A stretch of DNA of 64,000 nt from Oceanisphaera sp. IT1-181 (GCF_033807535.1 NZ_CP136856.1:1917001-1981000), one strand, 5' to 3'. Positions 9,145 through 17,955 are shown, numbered from the stretch's first letter. Program-made: numbers and translations. The notes: a model not told the origin generated them from the sequence alone.

Positions 9145-9942
9145 TTAATCTCTTAGCTGGGTGCTCGGCGCTGATTTCTGCGCCACTACATGAATATATC
9201 GGCCTAGGTGCATAAAAGGGGCGATTTTGGCGTGGGCTAACTCCATAGCGATCACTTCATCCGCCTGCTCCACGCGCAGGGTTTTATTGACCATATAGTC
9301 GTGGATCACGCGCACGCCGCTGCGGTCGGTTATAACAAAGCCCAGCGCCTGCAGCCAGTCATTAACCTGCTCCGGCCGACAGGGCCAGCCTGGGGTCAGC
9401 TTCTGACGTCGCTTTTTGACCAAATCTGCGTATACGTAATCAAAATGGCCCATCACTAGGCTGTGATATAAAAGCCCGTCGCGATTATAAAACATCAAAG
9501 ATAAGTGGCCGTCGTCCACCAGCAAAGCTTCTAAGCAGGCTAATAGCTCAGCTTGATGCTCCACCCACTCTAGCACTGCATGGCACAAGATCAGATCAAA
9601 CTGACCAATATCCGACACCATCAAAGACTGTATCGGTGCATGAATAAATTCAAACTGGCCCAAGATGCCCTTGTCCTGCACTTGCTCGCGGGCCAGCGCC
9701 AGCATATCGGCGGATAAATCACACAGCACCACACTATGGCCTAGCGCGGCTAAGCCTTGAGATAAAGGGCCAAAGCCACCGCCCGCATCCAAGATACGCA
9801 GCTTTTTACCCTGCGGTAAGGTTGCCAAGAGCGCATCGAGATCACGCTCTAATACGGCGAGACGAATGCGACCTTTAGTGGTGCCATAAATGTTGCGGGA
9901 AAACGCTTGGGCTTTGCTATCAAAATTAGTATTGGACTGCAC
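9145..9942 (-). CDS. cmoM: tRNA 5-carboxymethoxyuridine methyltransferase CmoM
   Basis: Class I SAM methyltransferase that converts cmo5U34 to its methyl ester in a subset of tRNAs (formerly SmtA). Seen: FSRNIYGTTKGRIRLAVLERD near the N-terminus, SAM motif I LRILDAGGGFGPL at about 46-58, post-I acidic CDLS, HAVLEWV, SLMFYNRDGLLYHSLV, and C-terminal GRYIHVVAQK. These stretches and the 265-residue length fit E. coli CmoM (261) closely. Its neighbours (mukFEB downstream, elyC divergent) are those of the E. coli locus, which supports orthology. Only 57 bp separate it from divergent elyC, so both promoters must lie there. Confidence 0.93.
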   Translation of the reverse strand: MQSNTNFDSKAQAFSRNIYGTTKGRIRLAVLERDLDALLATLPQGKKLRILDAGGGFGPLSQGLAALGHSVVLCDLSADMLALAREQVQDKGILGQFEFIHAPIQSLMVSDIGQFDLILCHAVLEWVEHQAELLACLEALLVDDGHLSLMFYNRDGLLYHSLVMGHFDYVYADLVKKRRQKLTPGWPCRPEQVNDWLQALGFVITDRSGVRVIHDYMVNKTLRVEQADEVIAMELAHAKIAPFMHLGRYIHVVAQKSAPSTQLRD

Positions 9943-9999
9943 GGCTATTTCTTAACGGCTCAGGGGCCGCTATTCTGTCATAACCTTGGGCCTTAACAA

Positions 10000-10887
10000 A
10001 TGAGTGCGTGCGTGGGATCGGTTTTTTTGGCGAAAAAGTGGCTCGGTAGCCTGTTATTACCGCTGCCCTTGCTGTTAATCATCAGCCTTATTGGCTTAGT
10101 GTTAGTGCTTAAACAGCATAAACGCAGCGGCGTCAGCTTGGTGCTGTTCGCCATCATAAGTCTGTGCTTACTGTCAACGCGACCGGTGGCCAACGCTTTA
10201 ATAGCCCCACTTGAAGCGCAACATCCGCCTTATTTAGTGGATGTCTCCACTCCTAACACAGACCCAATACAAGATATTATCGTGCTGGGTGCCGCTCAAG
10301 TGGCCGACCTTAGCTTACCGTTACTCAGCCAGCTGGGCAGTGCCGGCCTAGCGCGCATTAGTGAGGGCATACATTTAAGCTTGGCCTACCCTGATGCTCG
10401 GTTAATTGTCAGTGGTTATGCAGGCAGTGAAGGTCGCTCCAGCGCCGAGCTTTATAGCGCAGTGGCGCAAAGTTTTGGTATTAATAAATCGCGTATTATT
10501 GAACTGCCGCTACCGCAAGACACCTTTGAAGAAGCTGTCGCCATAGCACCGCTGATTAAAGGCCGACAAGCATTATTAGTCACATCCGCCAGCCATATGC
10601 CGCGTGCTATGCGCTTATTTAACGACCAAGGTGCCCACCCCACGGCCGCACCCGTTGGCCATTTAGCGAAGGAGAGCCTTCAGCACAAAGAAAGCCGCGC
10701 CAAGCTGCCGCTCTACACGTATTTGCCTAAAGCGCGGTATCTAGAACGCAGCGAAACCGCTTGGCACGAGTATCTCGGCCTCTTAAAAGAAGCGGTAAGC
10801 CGTCAACTGTACGTTAAAACATTAACAGATAGTGACTTTTTGCCACGGAAGAACACGGAATCCACGGAAGTAAAGCCAAGGCTATAA
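10000..10887 (+). CDS. elyC: Envelope biogenesis factor ElyC (DUF218), C-terminus from a repeat
   Basis: Inner-membrane DUF218 protein linked in E. coli to lipid-carrier availability for cell-wall synthesis. Seen: two N-terminal hydrophobic helices (LLPLPLLLIISLIGLVLVL and the following VLFAIISLCLL), then IIVLGAAQ, VSGYAG, DTFEEAVAIAPL and the conserved LLVTSASHMPRAM. Position divergent to cmoM matches E. coli. It is 295 residues against about 259 in E. coli. About the last 18 residues (from SDFLPRKNTES on) are translated from the family A repeat arm, so the native C-terminus has been replaced or extended. The ATG at 10000 is assumed; a GTG three codons on is possible. Confidence 0.9.
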   Translation: MSACVGSVFLAKKWLGSLLLPLPLLLIISLIGLVLVLKQHKRSGVSLVLFAIISLCLLSTRPVANALIAPLEAQHPPYLVDVSTPNTDPIQDIIVLGAAQVADLSLPLLSQLGSAGLARISEGIHLSLAYPDARLIVSGYAGSEGRSSAELYSAVAQSFGINKSRIIELPLPQDTFEEAVAIAPLIKGRQALLVTSASHMPRAMRLFNDQGAHPTAAPVGHLAKESLQHKESRAKLPLYTYLPKARYLERSETAWHEYLGLLKEAVSRQLYVKTLTDSDFLPRKNTESTEVKPRL

Positions 10888-11035
10888 AAACATATTATTG
10901 TAGGGCTTATTAATACACCTCACGCCTTACTTTTTACTGACAGCGTACCGCTCACCGAAGTGGTTAGTCTTACCCATAATTTAGTTTTGGTTTAATCTCT
11001 ATTTTTCCGTGGATTCTGTGGGTTCCGTGGCGAAA
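10836..11035. repeat. Family A palindromic element overlapping the end of elyC
   Basis: Left arm TTTTTGCCACGGAAGAACAC with a second CCACGGAA, a core of about 130 bp with ATTGTAGGGCTTATTA, then right arm TTTTTCCGTGGATTCTGTGG and TTCCGTGGCGAAA. Arms are mutually inverted. The left arm supplies the final codons of elyC and the right arm ends about 110 bp before tpiA. Confidence 0.8.
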
Positions 11036-11148
11036 GGGTATTGGTGTTGTCTTTAACGTACCGCTACCCGCAGGGCGCTGGTCTTGCTTGAGGCCTGCCT
11101 CTATAATGCCTCCATTTATTGCACAGACTGCACAGGGAATAACAACAG

Positions 11149-11913
11149 ATGACACAGACAAGACGCCAGATCTTAGTAATGGGAAACTGGAAGTTAAACG
11201 GTAACAAAACCATGGTTGCCGACTTAATTAAGGCGCTGAAAGCTCCCGCCACCGAGTGCCCGACTGTGGCCGTGGCCGTGTGCCCGCCTGTGTTATTTTT
11301 AGGCCAAGCGCAAACGCTATTAGCCGACAGCCCCATTGCTTTAGGCGCCCAAGATGCGGACTTAAACAGTGAAGGCGCCTTTACTGGCGAAAATTCGGCC
11401 ATCATGTATACCGAGTTTGATGTGCAATATGTATTGGTGGGCCACAGCGAGCGCCGCACCTTGCATAACGAGACCGATGCTACCGTGGCCGCTAAATTTG
11501 CCGCCGTGCAACGTGCTGGCTTAACGCCCGTATTGTGTATCGGTGAAACGGACGCCCAGTTTGAAGCCAATGACACCCAAGCCGTAGTTCAGCGCCAACT
11601 GCAAGCCGTGATTGATCACTGTGGTATAGAGGCTTTCAGCAATGCGGTGATCGCCTATGAACCCGTGTGGGCGATTGGTACCGGTAAAACGGCCACGCCA
11701 GAAATTGCACAAAACGTGCACGCCGCTATTCGCGCTTTCTTGGCAGATCTTGACGCCAGCATTGCTGCTAAAATACAAATTCTCTACGGTGGTTCGGTGA
11801 AAGGTGCCAGTGCAGCCGGTTTATTTGCCATGGCCGACATAGACGGTGCCCTAGTAGGCGGTGCCGCCCTGATCGCTGACGAGTTTGCTGCCATTATTCG
11901 CGCCGGCGCTTAA
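11149..11913 (+). CDS. tpiA: Triose-phosphate isomerase
   Basis: Interconverts dihydroxyacetone phosphate and glyceraldehyde 3-phosphate in glycolysis and gluconeogenesis, in the cytoplasm. Catalytic residues are visible: Lys15 in GNWKLNG, His99 in VLVGHSERR and Glu171 in AYEPVWAIGTGKTA; the phosphate-gripping loop 6 follows, and LYGGSVKG is present. The 254-residue length is normal. AGGGAATAAC precedes the ATG as a weak ribosome-binding site, and a TATAAT hexamer at 11102-11107 may be its -10 box. pfkA follows on the same strand but after a family A element, so the two glycolytic genes are probably separate units. Confidence 0.97.
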   Translation: MTQTRRQILVMGNWKLNGNKTMVADLIKALKAPATECPTVAVAVCPPVLFLGQAQTLLADSPIALGAQDADLNSEGAFTGENSAIMYTEFDVQYVLVGHSERRTLHNETDATVAAKFAAVQRAGLTPVLCIGETDAQFEANDTQAVVQRQLQAVIDHCGIEAFSNAVIAYEPVWAIGTGKTATPEIAQNVHAAIRAFLADLDASIAAKIQILYGGSVKGASAAGLFAMADIDGALVGGAALIADEFAAIIRAGA

Positions 11914-12147
11914 GCTCAGCTAAAACCAAGACTAAAGATTTCTTTGCCACGAGAACACGCCTCTTTATTTATGAGAGGCACAGAAAATCAAAATTTCAAA
12001 CCAAAAATATCTTTTGGGTCGGGTTAAGGCCTTACAAAGAAATAATCTCCCTGTTAGGTCTTGGTCTTCTTCCGTGGATTCCGTGGCAAGAACAGCTTGA
12101 ATGTCTTTTGTCAGGGTTAGTGATGAATAGCAAAGGGAGTCATATTG
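11914..12147. repeat. Family A element between tpiA and pfkA
   Basis: A diverged family A unit at about 11943-12092. The left arm is CTTTGCCACGAGAACACG, the core contains GGGTTAAGGCCTTACAAA, and the right arm is CTTCCGTGGATTCCGTGGCA. The flanks read ACTAAAGATTT on the left and the inverse AATGTCTTTTGTC on the right, so the inverted repeat extends beyond the CCACGG blocks. No gene is present. Confidence 0.75.
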
Positions 12148-13110
12148 ATGATTAAACGCATTGGAGTCTTAACCAGTGGCGGTGATGCGCCGGGCATGAA
12201 CGCCGCCATTCGTGCCGTGGTGCGTGCTGGCCTGCACCATAGTCTGGAAGTGTTTGGCATACATAGCGGTTATAAAGGCTTATATCACAACGAGATTGAG
12301 TCGCTGGATCGTCATTCGGTGTCCGACGTGATCACCCGTGGCGGCACTTTCTTAGGCTCGGCGCGTTTTCCGGAGTTTAAAGATGAAGCCGTGCGCCTTA
12401 AAGCAGTCGAAAACCTCAAACTTCATGGCATAGATGCGCTGGTGGTGATTGGCGGTGATGGCTCCTATATGGGCGCCATGAAACTGACTGAAATGGGCTT
12501 TCCCTGTATTGGCATACCCGGCACCATAGATAATGATATTGCCGGCACCGATTTTACCATTGGCTTTGATACGGCACTGAATGTGGCGGTAGAAGCCATC
12601 GACCGTTTACGTGATACCTGCAGCTCGCATAATCGTATTTCGGTAGTCGAGATCATGGGCCGCCATTGCGGTGATTTAACCTCGTCTGCCGCCGTGGCGG
12701 GGGGCGCCGAATACGTGATAGTGCCGGAAGTGGCCTTTGATCAAGATGAGCTGATCCAGCAAATTCACGAAGGTGTGGTCAAAGGTAAAAAACACGCCAT
12801 AGTCGCGCTGTGTGAAAACATGTGTGACGCCAATCGCCTCGCTTTTGATATTCAAGCAGCCACGGGTCGTGATACCCGCGCCACCATCTTGGGCCACACG
12901 CAACGTGGCGGTACTCCCAGTGCCCAAGACCGCATTATGGCCAGTCGCATGGGTGCCCGTGCGGTGGAGTTATTGCTAGAAGGCTACGGCGGGCGCTGCG
13001 TAGGCCTGCAAAGCAACAATATTGTGCATCACGACATTATTGACTGCATCAAGCACTTAAAGCGTCCTTTCAACGAAGAAATGTACCAATTGTCGAATGT
13101 GTTGTTCTAG
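12148..13110 (+). CDS. pfkA: ATP-dependent 6-phosphofructokinase
   Basis: Phosphorylates fructose 6-phosphate to fructose 1,6-bisphosphate, the committed step of glycolysis; active as a tetramer. From the ATG at 12148 the protein is 320 residues and aligns without gaps over its first 130 residues with E. coli PfkA as I know it: ATP loop GVLTSGGDAPGMNAA, GGDGSYMGA, catalytic GTIDNDIAGTD (Asp127), and MGRHCGDL. A TTG codon lies directly before (12145), but AGGGAG at suitable spacing and family length favour the ATG. Gly at the GGDGS position indicates the ATP-type rather than the PPi-type enzyme. Confidence 0.97.
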   Translation: MIKRIGVLTSGGDAPGMNAAIRAVVRAGLHHSLEVFGIHSGYKGLYHNEIESLDRHSVSDVITRGGTFLGSARFPEFKDEAVRLKAVENLKLHGIDALVVIGGDGSYMGAMKLTEMGFPCIGIPGTIDNDIAGTDFTIGFDTALNVAVEAIDRLRDTCSSHNRISVVEIMGRHCGDLTSSAAVAGGAEYVIVPEVAFDQDELIQQIHEGVVKGKKHAIVALCENMCDANRLAFDIQAATGRDTRATILGHTQRGGTPSAQDRIMASRMGARAVELLLEGYGGRCVGLQSNNIVHHDIIDCIKHLKRPFNEEMYQLSNVLF

Positions 13111-13451
13111 AGCACCGCGGCGTCTAGAAACAAAATAATCACTTTGTAGCTGCCCGTCTCTTTGGTAAAGAGGACTTCGGCAGGCCAGCGTAGCTGGATA
13201 TAAATCACCCAAATCAGAGCAAAACCGAGCCGAATACTCTTTATCGAAAATAGGGGCTCCTACAAAAGAATCGTCTTTTGTAGCCGGCCGTCTCTTTGGT
13301 AAAGAGGACTTCGCCGGCCAGCGTAGCTGGATGTAACTTGTATTTTAAATGCCACTTAATTGTTCCAGATCACATTTATTCTTATCTGGCTTATTTATAC
13401 TGACTTCGAGTTCAAGACCCGATAACACATTTAAGCCAGTAGGAGACGAAT
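13111..13451. repeat. Two direct copies of a family B internal module
   Basis: The block TTGTAG-C-GCCCGTCTCTTTGG-TAAAGAGGACTTCGGC-GGCCAGCGTAGCTGGAT occurs at about 13143-13200 and again at about 13274-13332, separated by AAAACCGAGCCGAATA and GGGGCTCCTACAAAAGAAT. The same segments are internal parts of the family B MITEs, but no CCTGATTAC termini are present, so these are decayed or differently mobilised copies. Each can fold into two small hairpins (CTCTTT/AAAGAG and CCAGC/GCTGG). Confidence 0.65.
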
Positions 13452-13556
13452 ATGAGTGGATGTTGTGGCGGTTGTGGTGGCGAGCACACCAAGCAAGAAC
13501 AAGAAGCGGCAGAAGCCCAAGCGCAAGCTGAGAAAACCCAGTCTGACGCAGAATAA
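13452..13556 (+). CDS. Small cysteine/glycine-rich protein, 34 residues
   Basis: Not recognised as a named protein. A 34-codon frame starts ATG AGT GGA TGT TGT with a good ribosome-binding site (AGGAGA, 7 nt upstream). The N-terminal third is MSGCCGGCGGEH, so three cysteines in a CCxxC arrangement next to histidine could bind a metal or a thiol partner. The rest is an Ala/Glu/Gln helix (KQEQEAAEAQAQAEKTQSDA) likely to be amphipathic. The strong start site and sharp compositional split argue for a real gene despite its size. It stands alone between repeats downstream of pfkA; function is unknown. Confidence 0.6.
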   Translation: MSGCCGGCGGEHTKQEQEAAEAQAQAEKTQSDAE

Positions 13557-14142
13557 GCCGCAAACGGTCGAATACTTCCTGCCTAAGTAAGGCGACCCTA
13601 CAAAAGGCCAGAGCCAACCCTAACCGTGGTCATTGCGAGGAGCGTAGCGACGCGGCAATCTATGTTTGGCCACTGTGCAGACCTGTAGAATGGATTGCTT
13701 CGCTGCGCTCGCAAAAACCACATTCCCGTCATTGCGAGGAGTGCAACGGCGCGGCAATCCATAATTATGTACCGCGCCGTTGTAACATGGATTGCCGCGC
13801 TACGCTCGCAATGAACAGACAAGGCCAAACAGGTGTTTTTTTAACGTAAAGCGCACAGCGTAAGGCGTATAGCTTGTTTATCCGTCATCCTATACGAGGA
13901 GTGCAACGACGCAGCAATCCATGGTTATGTACCGCGTCTTGTCGTTTTAGGCACAATTAACAACCACAACCCAGACGCGGGTATTATTCTGCTTTATGTT
14001 ACTGCTGTGAATATTATGTTAATCAATAGCTTGTGTTAGCCGTTGACTATTCTCTTGTACTGCCTCCTCATTCTTAGTGCCATTGTGAAATGGTACGTAA
14101 AGTCCGATAATGGCTGCTCTCATTTTTAATCGCCGAGTGATC
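13557..14142. repeat. CGTCATTGCGAGG-type palindromic repeats upstream of rsxA
   Basis: Two tandem inverted units at about 13622-13720 and 13732-13817. Each reads TCATTGCGAGGAG...GGCAATC, a loop, then GGATTGC...CGCTCGCAA. A third partial unit is at 13882-13950. This repeat type is widespread in proteobacterial genomes. The remaining 190 bp before rsxA are AT-rich and must contain the rsx promoter; I cannot place it with confidence. Confidence 0.7.
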
Positions 14143-14724
14143 ATGTCTGAATACTTGTTGCTGTTTGTCGGCACCGTGCTAGTCAACAACTTCGTGCTGG
14201 TGAAGTTTTTAGGTCTGTGCCCTTTCATGGGCGTGTCCGGCAAACTGGAAACCGCCATCGGCATGGGGATGGCCACCACCTTCGTGCTGACCTTAGCTGC
14301 CGCCTGCTCTTATTTGGTGAACCAGTACATCTTATTGCCGCTTGAGCTGACCTATTTGCGCACCTTGTCGTTTATTTTGGTGATCGCGGTGGTGGTGCAG
14401 TTCACCGAGATGGTGGTGCATAAAACCAGCCCAACGCTATATCGTTTGCTGGGCATTTTCTTGCCGCTGATCACCACTAACTGCGCCGTATTGGGCGTGG
14501 CACTGCTGAACATCAATGAACAACATAACTTTATGCAAAGCTTGGTGTATGGCTTTGGTGCCGCCTTGGGCTTTTCATTAGTGCTGGTGCTGTTTGCCGC
14601 CATGCGCGAGCGTTTAGCCGGTGCAGATGTGCCCGCTCCCTTTAAAGGCGCGGCCTTGGCCATGATCACCGCGGGCCTAATGTCACTGGCCTTTATGGGC
14701 TTTACTGGCTTGGTGAAGGTGTAA
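14143..14724 (+). CDS. rsxA: Electron transport complex subunit RsxA
   Basis: Integral membrane subunit of the Rsx/Rnf complex, which in E. coli reduces SoxR and in other bacteria couples ferredoxin:NAD electron transfer to ion pumping. The start is set at the ATG before SEYLLLFVGTVLVNNFVLV, giving 193 residues as in E. coli; the longer upstream frame adds a non-conserved leader. Seen: six hydrophobic helices, FLGLCPFMGVSGKLETA with the conserved cysteine, and TTNCAVLGVALLN with the second, the pair that holds a membrane [2Fe-2S] cluster with RsxE. First gene of rsxABCDGE-nth; its stop overlaps the rsxB start by 1 bp. Confidence 0.95.
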   Translation: MSEYLLLFVGTVLVNNFVLVKFLGLCPFMGVSGKLETAIGMGMATTFVLTLAAACSYLVNQYILLPLELTYLRTLSFILVIAVVVQFTEMVVHKTSPTLYRLLGIFLPLITTNCAVLGVALLNINEQHNFMQSLVYGFGAALGFSLVLVLFAAMRERLAGADVPAPFKGAALAMITAGLMSLAFMGFTGLVKV

Positions 14725-15278
14725 TGAGCAATATTTTAATCGCCATTGGAGTATTGGCGCTGCTGGCGCTGATTTTTGGTCTGATCTTGGGCTTTGCCGC
14801 CATTAAGTTTCGGGTGGAGTCAGATCCTATCGTTGAGCAGCTCGACGAATTATTGCCGCAAACCCAATGCGGCCAGTGTGGTTACCCGGGTTGTATGCCC
14901 TATGCACAAGCCGTGGCCGACGGCGATGACATTAATAAGTGCGTGCCCGGTGGCGACGCCACTATGCGCAAGATTGCCGATCTTATGGGCGTGGAGCCGC
15001 AAACCATGGGCGAAGCCGCCGCCGTGCCGGAAAAACGGGTGGCCTTTATTCATGAAGATATGTGTATTGGTTGCACCAAATGCATTGCCGCCTGCCCGGT
15101 AGATGCCATAGTGGGTGCCACCAAGGCGCTGCATACGGTGATCAGTGATGAGTGCACCGGCTGTGATTTATGTGTGGACCCCTGCCCCACCGACTGCATC
15201 GAAATGATCCCCATTACCGTCACCACCGATAATTGGAAATGGCAGCTCGAGCCCATCGCCATCAAGCAGGTAGAGTAA
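14724..15278 (+). CDS. rsxB: Electron transport complex subunit RsxB (Fe-S)
   Basis: Membrane-anchored ferredoxin-like subunit that passes electrons within the Rsx complex. Domain order: N-terminal transmembrane helix (1-26), an Fe-S domain with CGQCGYPGC at about 49-57 plus a downstream cysteine, then two [4Fe-4S] ferredoxin motifs, CIGCTKCIAACP and CTGCDLCVDPCP. The 184 residues fit the family (about 190). Start and stop abut rsxA and rsxC, consistent with a single transcript. Confidence 0.95.
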   Translation: MSNILIAIGVLALLALIFGLILGFAAIKFRVESDPIVEQLDELLPQTQCGQCGYPGCMPYAQAVADGDDINKCVPGGDATMRKIADLMGVEPQTMGEAAAVPEKRVAFIHEDMCIGCTKCIAACPVDAIVGATKALHTVISDECTGCDLCVDPCPTDCIEMIPITVTTDNWKWQLEPIAIKQVE

Positions 15279-15279
15279 G

Positions 15280-17955
15280 ATGTCGTCGTTAAAACCCACA
15301 TTAAAAAAACCTAAAGCCGTCCAGCTACACACCTTTCACGGTGGCATACATCCGCCTGATCGTAAGTCTCCCGCTAACTTAACGGCGATCAGCGAGGCGG
15401 GCTTACCAGAAGAGTTAGTGTTGCAAGTACGCCAGCATATCGGCCAAGCGGCGCAATTAAGCGTGAGCGTCGGCGAGCAGGTGCTTAAAGGCCAAGCGCT
15501 GACCGAGCCGCTGAATCCCATGATGGTGCCAGTGCATGCACCGACTTCCGGTGTTATCTCCGCCATTGAAGACAGACCCTTATGCCACCCTTCTGGCTTA
15601 AGTGGCTTGTGTATCGTGCTTAAGCCCGATGGCCAAGAGCGTTGGCGGGCGCGTTTTCCGGTTGCGGATTATCACTTGCTCGAGCCCGATGTGTTACTGA
15701 CCCGACTCCATCAAGCGGGCATTACCGGCTTGGGTGGCGCGGGGTTTCCGGCTCATGTGAAACTTGCGGCTCGCAAGCCTGCTCCGCTCTCTGCCCCGTC
15801 TGCTCCGGCGGTCAGTGAAGGAAAGAGTAAAGAAGCCCATGCTGGTGGGATCAGCACGCTAATTATCAATGGCGTAGAGTGTGAGCCTTACATCAGTGCC
15901 GACGACCGTTTAATGCGTGAGCACGCAGGCGAGATTTTGCAAGGCATCGAGATTTTGCGCCACATCGTGCAGCCTAAGCTGACCATTTTGGTGGTGGAAG
16001 ACAATAAACCTGAGGCATTATCAGCACTCAAGGCCGCAAAGAATGCGGCCAATCAAGATGACAGCCTGCAGATCATCGCCATCCCAACTAAATACCCCTC
16101 TGGCGGTGAAAAGCAGCTTATCGAAGTGCTCACCGGCTTACAGGTGCCGCACCAAGGTTTGCCGTCGGATTTAGGCATAGTGATGCAAAACGTCGGCACC
16201 GTTTATGCTATTCAGCAAGCCATTATCAACGACGAGCCGCTGATCCGCCGCGTGGTCACCTTGGCCGGTGACGCTTTTGCTACACCCGGTAACGCCTGGG
16301 TGCACTTAGGTACGCCAGTACGTTATTTATTAAAACGCTATGGCCTCACCGCCGAGCGGGAGCAACGAATTATTATGGGCGGCCCCATGATGGGCTTTAC
16401 GCTGCATTCAGCCGCCGCGCCCATTATTAAAGGCAGTAACTGCATACTGGCGCCAAAATATGCCGAACTAGCGCCGCCCGCCGAAGAAATGCCCTGCATT
16501 CGTTGCAGCCTATGTGCGGACGCCTGCCCCGCCAGCCTATTGCCGCAACAGCTGTATTGGTATGCACGCAGCGAAGAGCACGACAAGCTTGAAAGTCATA
16601 ACCTGTTTGACTGCATCGAATGCGGCGCTTGCGCCTACGTATGCCCCAGTAATATTCCCTTGGTGGAATATTATCGAATAGCGAAAGCCGATATTCGCCA
16701 CGCGCGCCATGAAGCAGACCAAGCCGAACGAGCCAAGATCCGCTTTGAAGCCCGACAAGAGCGGCTAGCCGTTGAAAAAGCCGAACGCCAAGCCCGCCAA
16801 GCCAAAGCCGCCGCCGACCGTAAGGCACGCATGGCCGAACAAGCAGCTAAAACCGGCATCGATCCGGTGGCTGCCGCCTTGGCCCGTGTTAAAACGCGCC
16901 AGCTTTCTGAAGCAACGGATGGCCAAACCACAGCACCGGACGATATGACCGCCTTGCGTGCCGCCCGCAAAGAAGAAGCCAGACGCAATCGCGCCCTAAA
17001 AGCCGCCCAAGCTGCTGGTGTTGGTGATAGTGGTAGTGTCGAAGAAAATGCCGAACCTGCAAGCGCAACTCAGGGGAAGAATCCGGCAGTGGTCGCCGCC
17101 TTGGCTCGCGCTAAAGCACGCAAGGCCGCAGAAGCCGCAGCAACAGCTAGCGAGCTAAACACAGATAGCGCCACCGCCACTCCCGCTAAAAATCCGGCCG
17201 TAGCGGCGGCCATCGCTAAAGCCAAAGCCGCACAAGCAGAGGCAAGTAAACGCGACAGTGGTAATGAACGAGTAGACCATAAAAAAGAAGCCATTAAAGC
17301 TGCGGTGGCGCGCGCTAAAGCCCGTCAGGAAGCTGAATTACAGGCGGCAAGGGCCGCATTAAATCCAACCGTAGTTGCCAAGGATGCACCTGTTGGCGAG
17401 CCATCGCCCACAGTAAATACGGCTGTGATTGAAAAGAATACTGGAGCAGAAAATAGCGAGACAGGGGCAGAGGGCAGCGCGCCTATTGATGCTAAAAAAG
17501 CCGCTATTCAAGCGGCCGTCGCCCGAGCTAAAGCGCGCAAGGCCGCACAAGCGGCTGAATCGCTTGAGCAACCAGCCGTGGCAGTGCAATCAATCACAGA
17601 TAACGGCAAGCCTGAAGCAGAAAGCAGCCAAAGCGCGGCGCCTCTCGATGCCAAAAAAGCCGCCATTCAAGCGGCAGTGGCCCGAGCTAAAGCACGCAAG
17701 GCCGCACAACCAGCAGAGTCAGTTACAGAGCCTAAACCGGTTGCCGAAGCTCGACCGGCAATCGATGCTAAACCAGTAACGCGCGGCGATGCCGCAGCAA
17801 GCAGTGCGTCGCAGCCAGATCCAGCAGCGGCAAAACAAGCTGCCATTAAGGCCGCCGTGGCGAGAGCCAAGGCACGCCAAGCGGCAAAAGCGACTGGCAT
17901 CCAGACTGAGCAAGCATCAGACAAACCATCAGACAAAAAAGAAGACGAGTCATAA
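15280..17955 (+). CDS. rsxC: Electron transport complex subunit RsxC, long repeat tail
   Basis: Peripheral NADH/flavin-binding subunit of the Rsx complex. The N-terminal 480 residues are the conserved core: FHGGIHPPDRK, the GGAGFPAHVKL flavin/NADH region, GVECEPYISADDRLM, and two ferredoxin motifs CIRCSLCADACP (from residue 406) and CIECGACAYVCP (from 445). A Pro/Ser/Ala insert lies between LAARK and STLIINGVE. From about 490 to 891 the protein is an Ala/Lys/Arg-rich tail with several copies of KKAAIQAAVARAKARKAAQ, encoded by imperfect DNA repeats of 60-160 bp. Such tails occur in enteric RsxC and vary in length. Start GATG 1 bp after the rsxB stop. Confidence 0.95.
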   Translation: MSSLKPTLKKPKAVQLHTFHGGIHPPDRKSPANLTAISEAGLPEELVLQVRQHIGQAAQLSVSVGEQVLKGQALTEPLNPMMVPVHAPTSGVISAIEDRPLCHPSGLSGLCIVLKPDGQERWRARFPVADYHLLEPDVLLTRLHQAGITGLGGAGFPAHVKLAARKPAPLSAPSAPAVSEGKSKEAHAGGISTLIINGVECEPYISADDRLMREHAGEILQGIEILRHIVQPKLTILVVEDNKPEALSALKAAKNAANQDDSLQIIAIPTKYPSGGEKQLIEVLTGLQVPHQGLPSDLGIVMQNVGTVYAIQQAIINDEPLIRRVVTLAGDAFATPGNAWVHLGTPVRYLLKRYGLTAEREQRIIMGGPMMGFTLHSAAAPIIKGSNCILAPKYAELAPPAEEMPCIRCSLCADACPASLLPQQLYWYARSEEHDKLESHNLFDCIECGACAYVCPSNIPLVEYYRIAKADIRHARHEADQAERAKIRFEARQERLAVEKAERQARQAKAAADRKARMAEQAAKTGIDPVAAALARVKTRQLSEATDGQTTAPDDMTALRAARKEEARRNRALKAAQAAGVGDSGSVEENAEPASATQGKNPAVVAALARAKARKAAEAAATASELNTDSATATPAKNPAVAAAIAKAKAAQAEASKRDSGNERVDHKKEAIKAAVARAKARQEAELQAARAALNPTVVAKDAPVGEPSPTVNTAVIEKNTGAENSETGAEGSAPIDAKKAAIQAAVARAKARKAAQAAESLEQPAVAVQSITDNGKPEAESSQSAAPLDAKKAAIQAAVARAKARKAAQPAESVTEPKPVAEARPAIDAKPVTRGDAAASSASQPDPAAAKQAAIKAAVARAKARQAAKATGIQTEQASDKPSDKKEDES

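Noticed and set aside
13349..13531. 60-codon frame overlapping the small cysteine-rich gene
   Set aside because: It has no ribosome-binding site, whereas the other frame at 13452 does and has biased amino acid use.
14110..14142. Longer N-terminus for RsxA
   Set aside because: The 11 extra residues are not part of the family, and starting at 14143 gives the standard 193-residue protein.
16427..17936. Several long minus-strand frames inside rsxC
   Set aside because: They are the antisense of the Ala/Lys-rich tail, whose codon bias keeps the opposite strand open.
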